A DNA stretch of 64,000 nt from NCBI GenBank assembly GCA_007753675.1, contig CP036432.1, positions 6,422,394 to 6,486,393 on the forward strand, given 5' to 3'. This document shows positions 57,758 to 64,000 of this stretch, piece after piece; positions within the stretch are counted from its first letter, which is position 1; every line of letters starts with the position of its first letter. The DNA comes from Stieleria magnilauensis. Its GTDB lineage: Bacteria; Planctomycetota; Planctomycetia; Pirellulales; Pirellulaceae. The position numbers and the translations under genes are program-made. The notes beneath the pieces are model-generated. The model was given only the letters and a program-made list of their open reading frames with translations, was not told where the DNA came from and did no database searches.

Positions 57758-58122
57758 ATGGCAAGAATAGCCCGACATCTTCGCTGTAACTTCCTGTGGT
57801 TGGTCGCCAAGCCAGACATCGACTACCTCATTCAGGTACTCGTTGTTTCCGTCTCGCTCTGTTTGTTTACGTTCTCCGCCGGACATCTATTGGCAAAATT
57901 GTTCCGATTGGACCATTCCAGCCGTGTCGCATTGCTCTATGGACTGGCATGTGGAATACGAGTGCTGGGTTGGTGTTAGTGGCGATGATGCTTGAGGTCT
58001 TCCCCCACGTCCTCCTGCCGATTTCCGCCGGGATTCGCAATGTATTGAAGGTCGGGGTGGATGCGAAGCCATTTGTTGACTTGTTCCTCACAAGACCTCG
58101 TCACGTGTTTTCAGAGCTGTGA
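57758..58122 (+). pseudogene. Bile acid:Na+ symporter-like fragment with frameshift
   Basis: One frame reads LFTFSAGHLLAKLFRLDHSS and VALLYGL; a second continues NTSAGLVLVAMMLEVFPHVLLPI. Together they match the C-terminal half of SBF-like transporters. A one-base deletion near 57945 separates them. The N-terminal half is absent. The gene is dead. Confidence 0.75.
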
Positions 58123-58177
58123 AAATGGGTAAATTGTTCATCCGGCACGGCCCATTTGCTAGTGAGGAAAATCCACG

Positions 58178-60286
58178 ATGAAATCGAAACTTACCTGTGT
58201 GCTCGTCGCATTGATGCCCTTGGGCTGCTTTATCGGCTGCCAGCAGAATGCCGCGAACAATACACCAACCGCTTTCTCTTCCGGCGACGTTGCGGAAGCG
58301 AGTCCGCAACAGGCGGCGACCAAGCAAGAGTCCGATTCATCCGGTGCAGACAGCAAAGAGGTCGCAGATGAGCGCGACTTGGATCGAGCCAGTTGGGAAC
58401 CGACTAAGGGTGAGCGTTCCGAGGACGGGCTGATGACGTATCGCAGCCACAAGGGCGTGCTGCGTGTCGATTTGACCGCCAAACAGACCACCGTCAAATT
58501 TGGCGATACGCAGTATCAGGGCACCCCGTTCAACGGAGACTATGCCGGGCCGTTGCTGCGTGTCCGTCGAGGCGATACGATCCACGTCCGATTGAACAAC
58601 CAGCTTCGAAGTTCGACCAACTTGCACTTTCATGGACTCGGCGTCTCGCCTCTTCCGCCCGCCGATGATGTTCTGATGGAGATCGCTTCCGGTGAGCAAT
58701 ATGAGTACGTCTTGCAAATTCCGATCACCGAAGAATCAGGACTGTTCTGGATGCATTCGCACGATCATGGTCGTTCACAGCGGCAAGTCATGAATGGCCT
58801 TAGCGGCACCCTGATTATCGAAGGCCAGCTCGACCCGTTCCCGCAACTGAAAGGCATCAAGGAACGTGTGCTGGTCTTGAAAGACACGATCCCCGGCAAG
58901 GATGGTCGGCTGCCGCGAGATTTCAGTCTCTCTGATCCCATCATCCGCACGGTCAACGGTCAGGTGAATCCGACACTGGAAATTCGCCCGAACGAAGTCC
59001 AGTTCTGGCGCGTCGCCAATCAAAGCGCCAACCTGTATTACAAGCTTGCATTGGAAGGACACGAGCTGCACGTGCTGGCGCGTGATGGAATGCGTACGAC
59101 AAAACTGTTGCCAACCAACGAATACCTGATTCCTCCGGCTTCGCGAGTGGAGTTTCTGGTGGTCGGCGGCAAGGCTGGAACGTACAAGTTCGCGACGGCG
59201 GACATGGACACCGGGCCGGACGGCGATCAGTACAAGGGTGCCACCATTGCGACGATGGTTTGCAAAGGCGATACGGTTGATCCCATCAAGCTGCCGACGC
59301 CCGATCAGTTTCCGGCTATCGACGAGATCGCGACTCAGAAGGTCGACCACACACGCGAAGTGGTTTTTACCGAAAACAACAAGGCGCACGAGTTTTACGT
59401 TGACGGAAAAATGTTCGATCCCAAACGCGTTGACACTCGTATTCCGCTAGGCAGCGTCGAAGAATGGACGATCACGAACAACACGAAAGAACTACACGTT
59501 TTTCACATCCATCAAGGTGACTTTCTGGTCACCAAGATCAACGGTGAGGCGCAGGAAGCAAACGGACTCCGCGACACGGTCAGCGTGCCCACCGGTGGCA
59601 GCCTGACGTTGAAAATGGATTTTACCGAACCCTTCATTTGTGGTCGCTTCGTCTATCACTGCCACCTGATGGAGCACGAAGACGCCGGCATGGTCGCGGT
59701 CGCCGAAGTCTACGACCCCACGTTTCCGAAGGATAATTACGACGATTTCTACAGCTATGTGCCACATTTGCCGACTCTGGAAATCAAGAAACTGGCCGGC
59801 CCGTTCGAGTTGCGAGATCAGTCCAACCGCGCGGTCAGCCAACAAGACCTATCCGGCAACTACTCGCTGGTCACGTTTGGCTACACGACTTGCACGGGCA
59901 GCTGCACCACGGCAGTACCGAACATGGTGCGAGCAACAAATAAACTGAAAGAGTCTGGATTGGAAATCACACCGTATCTGGTCAGTGTCGATCCGCAGCG
60001 TGATTCGGTGGCCGCGATGGAAGATTACGCGAAACGCTTTGACGGGCTGGTCGCGTTGACCGGTTCAGCCGCGCAGGTCGAACAGGCCGCGATTGCGTTT
60101 GGCGTGCTGTACCGTCCTCGCCCGCTACCCGATCGCGACACCTACTCGGTGCTTCATTCCCCGGACATCTTCTTGCTCGACCCCGATGGCAACTTCGTCG
60201 CCTCGTTCCGTGACAACGTCGCCTCCGAAAAGATCACCCAGCGAGTTCGCCTCATCATGGAGGGCGCAAAGGTGGCGATGAAGTAA
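58178..60286 (+). CDS. Multicopper oxidase fused to a SCO1/SenC domain (lipoprotein)
   Basis: The product has 702 residues. A lipoprotein signal ends in FIGC. The multicopper oxidase part (about 90-515) has the copper-ligand motifs LHFHGLG, FWMHSHDHG, HVFHIHQGDF and YHCHLMEHEDAGM. A C-terminal thioredoxin-like SCO1/SenC domain (about 540-700) has TTCTGSCTTAVP (the CxxxC) and the conserved His in VLHSPDIFLLDPDG. SCO domains deliver copper; fused here, the domain may load or protect the oxidase. The substrate could be Cu(I), Fe(II) or a phenol. Confidence 0.9.
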   Translation: MKSKLTCVLVALMPLGCFIGCQQNAANNTPTAFSSGDVAEASPQQAATKQESDSSGADSKEVADERDLDRASWEPTKGERSEDGLMTYRSHKGVLRVDLTAKQTTVKFGDTQYQGTPFNGDYAGPLLRVRRGDTIHVRLNNQLRSSTNLHFHGLGVSPLPPADDVLMEIASGEQYEYVLQIPITEESGLFWMHSHDHGRSQRQVMNGLSGTLIIEGQLDPFPQLKGIKERVLVLKDTIPGKDGRLPRDFSLSDPIIRTVNGQVNPTLEIRPNEVQFWRVANQSANLYYKLALEGHELHVLARDGMRTTKLLPTNEYLIPPASRVEFLVVGGKAGTYKFATADMDTGPDGDQYKGATIATMVCKGDTVDPIKLPTPDQFPAIDEIATQKVDHTREVVFTENNKAHEFYVDGKMFDPKRVDTRIPLGSVEEWTITNNTKELHVFHIHQGDFLVTKINGEAQEANGLRDTVSVPTGGSLTLKMDFTEPFICGRFVYHCHLMEHEDAGMVAVAEVYDPTFPKDNYDDFYSYVPHLPTLEIKKLAGPFELRDQSNRAVSQQDLSGNYSLVTFGYTTCTGSCTTAVPNMVRATNKLKESGLEITPYLVSVDPQRDSVAAMEDYAKRFDGLVALTGSAAQVEQAAIAFGVLYRPRPLPDRDTYSVLHSPDIFLLDPDGNFVASFRDNVASEKITQRVRLIMEGAKVAMK

Positions 60287-60503
60287 TGTACTTACGGATT
60301 CGATCCATTGAGCTAGATCAGCGAACGCAGACGATACCCGCCCGTACGCATGGGCGCGCTGTGGGCAATCATCAAGGAAACGCCTGCCCACACATTGCAA
60401 CTCCGGAGGGAGGCAAACTTCCGGATGCGGGATAAGGCGTTGGGACGTTTTTGCAACATGCCCAAGTAGAACGCTCTAGCGATTGCAATCCCCTGTTAGG
60501 GAC

Positions 60504-60974
60504 CTATGCATCGTGATGACGGTGACGCTCGACCGATTCGGCGTCACAGGTTTTCAAAACGGCCTGTGCTTCCTCTAGACGATCCGTCTCGCCGGTGACG
60601 ATGATCAACGCCGCACCATCAAGGAGTCGTTGCCTGAAATGCTAGGCAACTTTGGCGTGCTCATCTGCATGCACTATTTCACATAACGCGGCACTTGTTA
60701 GGGCTCCTCCGGCAAACATGGCCAGCGGTGTCGATAGCGGCACAACGAGCACCCTGGTCATTCGTAGCGACCCGATGGCGATCGGACTGGAGATGGATGC
60801 GGCTATCAAACCAGCAAGTCCGGCAGCGTCAGCAAGGCCGCCCATTGAATGTGCTTCTTCATCATCGACCAATGATTTGCCGGTACGAGCGGAATTTAGC
60901 CGCGATGAATCGAAGAATTGCGGCTCAAGATTTAGCGGTTTTGCGCGGAAGCCCTCGGGCATCCCCGTCAGCAA
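60504..60974 (-). pseudogene. Glycine-zipper stress-protein gene with in-frame stop
   Basis: The frame reads DDEEAHSMGGLADAAG and LAMFAGGALTSAALCEIVHA, then a TAG at 60642-60644, and continues in the same frame with RLLDGAALIIVTGETDRLEE and AQAVLKTCDAESVERH to a TAG at 60504. The part after the stop is a typical C-terminal domain of DUF1269/GSP-like proteins. One nonsense change seems to have broken an intact gene of about 150 codons. Confidence 0.7.
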
Positions 60975-61169
60975 AACTGCGAGGCCGCACGGCTTCGCCC
61001 TGCCACTAACAAGTAAGGGTTGCTGGGCTGTGCTGGTTCAAAGTCTTGGCGGGTTCGGTTACCGCTGTTAGATGTCCCGCGACTCGGCAATGTTCTGGGT
61101 TGGACTTCAGCGAACCGGCTGATTTTGACGACAAAAAGGGGGGCTACTTTCTTGGAGACTCCCACTTCA

Positions 61170-62756
61170 GTGCGTTTTCCTGTTTTCTCGCTGCTTTTCG
61201 TTCTGCTGTGCTGCGGGTGTTCCGTTTCGCACCGCCGGGTGAATTGGTGTGCGCCGTCGGTGGAATCGGCGTTGGCGTCCGTAGGCGATGCCTCGCAGAC
61301 GCTCATCGACGCGCTGCTCTCTGCTCGAAGACTTGAGCAAGCCGATGAACCAGCATGCGTGGAAGCGTATTTCCACGTTGCCACTGAAACGCTCCCGAAT
61401 TCACCAATTCACAAGGTCGCCGTCGCCAAACTGGTGGAAACCGCGGGCCGCTTTGGTCGAATCGACATGGAGGTCGGTATCCATCTGGCGTCCGGTAGAG
61501 CGGCAAGCGTTCTTCGATTTCAGACCAACGGATTTGAATGGTCGAATGATGAGTTCCGCGAGTTTATCCCGGTTGGAAAATACTGCGCCGAAGGCCTAGC
61601 ATGCCATAACGCAACGGATGGTCCTGGGACGGCCTTTGTCGTGCTCGGCGAAGATCGTCGTTCTAAACCGTTGCTGCTCGAATGTGAGCCGTTTGCAGCC
61701 ACCGCGATGTTGATTCAGACTGAAGGAAGTTACGAGCTTCATTGGTACGCACCCAAAGTTGCCGCTCAACAAGGATTGGCCTACGACCGCACTGCGCCGA
61801 TTGCCTTCGGGATGATTGGGACAGAGAAGGTGGCGTTGGAAGACTATCGGTTCCCAAGTGAGCCGTCCGCAGGCCCGACGTTGTTCATGGGGCAACCGTA
61901 TCAACGAGGCAAAACGCCTGTCATTTTCGTGCATGGACTGGCATCCGACGCCAGCACTTGGGCAGGCACGATCAACGAACTCCGACAGTGCGAAGACCTC
62001 AACGATCGGTTTCAGTTTTGGTTTTTTGAGTATCCGTCAGGGTTGTCGGTGCTCGGAAACGCCGCTGCACTGCGACAACAAATCAAGTGTTTGATTCACC
62101 GAATCGATCCGAAGGGGACCGATCCAGCACTTCAGCGAATGATCATTGTCGGTCACAGTGCGGGTGGACTGATCGCCAAGGCTCAGTGTTGCGCGAGCGG
62201 AAATCGACTTTGGGATGCAGCGTTCAAACAATCACTAGCCGATTTGAAACTAGCGCCCGAGGTTGAGAGTGATTTGAAACGGGATTTTTATTTTGAGCCA
62301 TCGTCTCGAATCGACCAAGTCATCTACATTGCGACGCCCCATCGCGGTTCGGTGATTTCCTATCACTTGCCTGCTCGATTGGCAACGCATTTGGTTCAGA
62401 CACCGCAACTGATTCGTTCGGAGCATCGTGACTTGCTACGAAACAATCCTCATTCGGTTCGCTGGCAACTTCGACACCGTATGCCCACGTGCGTGGATTT
62501 ATTGAAGCCAAACAGTCAAATTTTGCAGGCACTCGACGCGTGTCCGATTGCTGGCAACGTTCGCGTCGATTCGATCATCGGTTTTGGGCACTCGCATCAT
62601 CCATGGCAAGACTCCGATGGCGTGGTTGCGGTCAGCAGTGCGACCGACAAGCGGTCGACGACGGAAACGTTCATCAACGCAAAGCACACCAAAATCAAGT
62701 CCGATCCGGCAACGATCAATCAATTGATTCGATTGCTCAGCGAGCGTTGCCCGTAG
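61170..62756 (+). CDS. Lipoprotein alpha/beta hydrolase (esterase/lipase-like)
   Basis: From GTG 61170 the product has 528 residues; TTG 61152 is the alternative. A lipobox ends at CCGC. The N-terminal third is unassigned. The hydrolase core starts at VIFVHGLASDASTWAG, with the nucleophile GHSAGG in IIVGHSAGGLIAKAQ, and a late FGHSH probably near the catalytic His. It is probably an outer-surface carboxylesterase or lipase. The TAG stop is part of a REP-1 arm. Confidence 0.85.
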   Translation: MRFPVFSLLFVLLCCGCSVSHRRVNWCAPSVESALASVGDASQTLIDALLSARRLEQADEPACVEAYFHVATETLPNSPIHKVAVAKLVETAGRFGRIDMEVGIHLASGRAASVLRFQTNGFEWSNDEFREFIPVGKYCAEGLACHNATDGPGTAFVVLGEDRRSKPLLLECEPFAATAMLIQTEGSYELHWYAPKVAAQQGLAYDRTAPIAFGMIGTEKVALEDYRFPSEPSAGPTLFMGQPYQRGKTPVIFVHGLASDASTWAGTINELRQCEDLNDRFQFWFFEYPSGLSVLGNAAALRQQIKCLIHRIDPKGTDPALQRMIIVGHSAGGLIAKAQCCASGNRLWDAAFKQSLADLKLAPEVESDLKRDFYFEPSSRIDQVIYIATPHRGSVISYHLPARLATHLVQTPQLIRSEHRDLLRNNPHSVRWQLRHRMPTCVDLLKPNSQILQALDACPIAGNVRVDSIIGFGHSHHPWQDSDGVVAVSSATDKRSTTETFINAKHTKIKSDPATINQLIRLLSERCP

Positions 62757-62925
62757 CCGAACTCGCCAAGAGATTGGATGCTCAATATTCCTAGCGGCGG
62801 GGCGCAAGCCCCATGGCATTTCACGCACGGTTTTAGTGTGCGAGGGAGGTCGGCTTGCGCCGTGCCACTAACGAGTGGGGGCTGTTGGGGGTGTGCTGGC
62901 CCAAAGTCTGGCGACTTCGGCTATA
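62753..62925 (+). repeat. Nested repeats: REP-2 inside REP-1
   Basis: The left REP-1 arm GTAGCCGAACTCGCCAAGAG begins at the esterase stop codon. The right arm CCAAAGTCTGGCGACTTCGG lies near 62901-62921. Between them is a complete REP-2 (TAGCGGCGGGGCGCAAGCCC ... GGTCGGCTTGCGCCGTGCCA). Insertion of one repeat into another is the simplest reading. Confidence 0.6.
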
Positions 62926-62933
62926 ACAAAAGC

Positions 62934-63620
62934 ATGCTACCAATCACACTCTCTCTCCTACCGACACTCGTTTGGGTTCTGCTCTGGCTTTGGATTCGGC
63001 CCAGGTCGCTACCGATTCAATGGTTGGTTGCCGGAATGATTGCTGGAGCACTGGTATGCGCCCCCGTGTACGTCGCAGAAACCCTCGTCGATCAAATCGC
63101 GCCGACGGATCGTTGGTCACGCGATTTCGTTCAGCAAGTCGCGGGCGCCGCTTGCTGTGAAGAGTTTCTGAAGTTGGTCGCCGTGGGAGGACTGCTTCGG
63201 TGGTCCGGTGAGCCAAGTTCGCTGCGAGGCACCCTTGCGATTGCCGCGTCTGTTGGGATTGGATTCATGACACTGGAGAACGTTGTCGCGGTGTCAAACG
63301 CTGCTTCGGCAGATTCAACGGCGATCGGCCGGCAAGTTTCGATCCTGGCAGGACATCCCAGCTACCAAGTCATCATGGGATTCTGCTTGGCTCGTTGGCA
63401 GGCATCACGACAGACGGCCTGGATCATCGCGGCGGTCGCTGTGCCGGTCGTGCTGCACGGCTGGGGGGATTTCTCCGAAGCCGTTTTTCAGGACGAACCC
63501 AACCCAGGCTCGCGGGAGGACACGATTGTGTTTCAATCCTGGATCATGTCCGTGTTTGTGACCGCGATGACCGCGATGGCGTGCCTGAAGCTGTCTCGCA
63601 AACACGAAGCTTTAGCGTAA
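62934..63620 (+). CDS. PrsW-family intramembrane metalloprotease
   Basis: From ATG 62934 the product has 228 residues and about seven membrane helices. The three PrsW motifs are present: CCEEFLKLVAV (EExxK), GFMTLENVVAV (FxxxEN), GHPSYQVIMG (His) and VLHGWGDF (HxxxD). PrsW cleaves anti-sigma factors such as RsiW in Bacillus. No anti-sigma gene is adjacent. The upstream extension to 62778 is repeat sequence and not part of the gene. Confidence 0.88.
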   Translation: MLPITLSLLPTLVWVLLWLWIRPRSLPIQWLVAGMIAGALVCAPVYVAETLVDQIAPTDRWSRDFVQQVAGAACCEEFLKLVAVGGLLRWSGEPSSLRGTLAIAASVGIGFMTLENVVAVSNAASADSTAIGRQVSILAGHPSYQVIMGFCLARWQASRQTAWIIAAVAVPVVLHGWGDFSEAVFQDEPNPGSREDTIVFQSWIMSVFVTAMTAMACLKLSRKHEALA

Positions 63621-63813
63621 TTACAAAGAAGAGAGCTCATGCTCGGGTTTCCCGACAGCCGATGGGAAACTGCAGCGGTTGTGCCGATTCGATGGCTGTG
63701 CCGATTCGATTGGCTACCTTCGTTTTGTGCCCAAGATCATCGATGGTGAAATGATCCGCCTGTCGGTCGAACCCAAGGCTAGCGAGATCAATCGGGCGAC
63801 CACATTGATGCAA

Positions 63814-64000
63814 TCAATCTTCCATTGCAGCTTCGATCGCTCCGCAAGCGATGCGTTTTCCGGCATTGCCGGACGGCTGCGTTTTGAAATCGTCTGGGTC
63901 TGCATGGATGATCACACTCCGTCCTAGGATCGACGATTCGCCGTTCAACCGAATCAATTTGTCTTTGCGTTGATACTTTGCGACGCCTTCTCTATCGGCG
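63814..64000 (-). CDS. sodC: Cu/Zn superoxide dismutase, C-terminal part (5' end outside window)
   Basis: The minus strand from the window edge encodes the C-terminus of a SodC protein: GRSVIIHADPDDFKTQPSGN and AGKRIACGAIEAAMED before TGA at 63814. The His of VIIHA is a copper ligand and the Asp-rich loop plus the Cys of RIACG fit the family. The enzyme would turn superoxide into peroxide and oxygen, usually in the periplasm. It is too short here to see the signal peptide. The gap 63621-63813 holds nothing recognisable. Confidence 0.88.
   Translation of the reverse strand, partial: ADREGVAKYQRKDKLIRLNGESSILGRSVIIHADPDDFKTQPSGNAGKRIACGAIEAAMED

Noticed and set aside
60652-61071. A plus-strand frame opposite the stress-protein pseudogene
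   Set aside because: The minus strand carries the recognisable protein; the plus frame is its shadow.
1-64000. CRISPR arrays, tRNA or rRNA genes, riboswitches
   Set aside because: No regularly spaced direct repeats and no recognisable RNA gene signature were seen by eye; a covariance-model search would be needed to exclude small RNAs.

Overview
The window looks like a piece of a Planctomycetes chromosome, most probably from the Pirellulaceae (Rhodopirellula-like). This is inferred from the gene families (DUF5117-type zinc metalloprotease, orphan sigma-54 activator, GH15 glucoamylase with a glucose dehydrogenase, small Tat and BON proteins), the scarcity of clear Shine-Dalgarno sites, the moderate GC content and the many dispersed palindromic repeats. 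No rRNA, tRNA, CRISPR array or intact transposase gene was seen.

Layout. 0-9.6 kb: a membrane protein, degraded fragments, two small proteins, an NtrC-type sigma-54 activator, a secreted helical protein with FtsH, and a P3A H+-ATPase. 9.7-13.9 kb: a restriction-modification-like operon (XRE regulator, large N6-adenine methylase, PD-(D/E)XK nuclease). 14-19 kb: UspA, SpoIIAA-like protein, and a sigma-70 factor with a PP2C phosphatase. 19.3-23.9 kb: a thiol/persulfide divergon (phytochelatin synthase-like and FAD oxidoreductase; DUF442 phosphatase, persulfide dioxygenase-rhodanese, TauE). 23.8-25.7 kb: an operon of an acidic protein, a HEPN protein and a rhomboid-like protein. 25.9-30.8 kb: a methyltransferase, a lipoprotein and a stretch of dead genes. 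30.8-48.3 kb: a stress island (HEAT protein, secreted helical paralogues, SpoIIAA-like protein, mechanosensitive channels, metalloprotease, thioredoxin, APC permease, site-2 protease, ferritin-like protein, YflT-like stress protein). 48.5-51.8 kb: glucoamylase and glucose dehydrogenase. 52.4-55 kb: two MscS channels and a VIT-type metal transporter. 55-64 kb: mobile remnants, DedA, frameshifted membrane genes, a multicopper oxidase-SCO fusion, an esterase, a PrsW protease and the end of a Cu/Zn superoxide dismutase.

The main result is a probable sigma-54 stress regulon. Promoter-like sequences of the form TGGCACG-N4-TTGCT lie upstream of about ten stress genes. A previously unlabelled palindrome, CGACCA-N5-TGGTCG, sits upstream of at least six of them, and at exactly 74 bp from the -24 element in three. 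The orphan sigma-54 activator at 1910-3358 is the obvious candidate to bind it. Two further candidate systems are the HEPN operon and the methylase-nuclease operon.

The window is also rich in decay. IS66-type terminal repeats enclose three short non-autonomous elements. Two families of short palindromic repeats end many genes and supply their TAG stop codons. Several pseudogenes keep both ends but have lost the middle.
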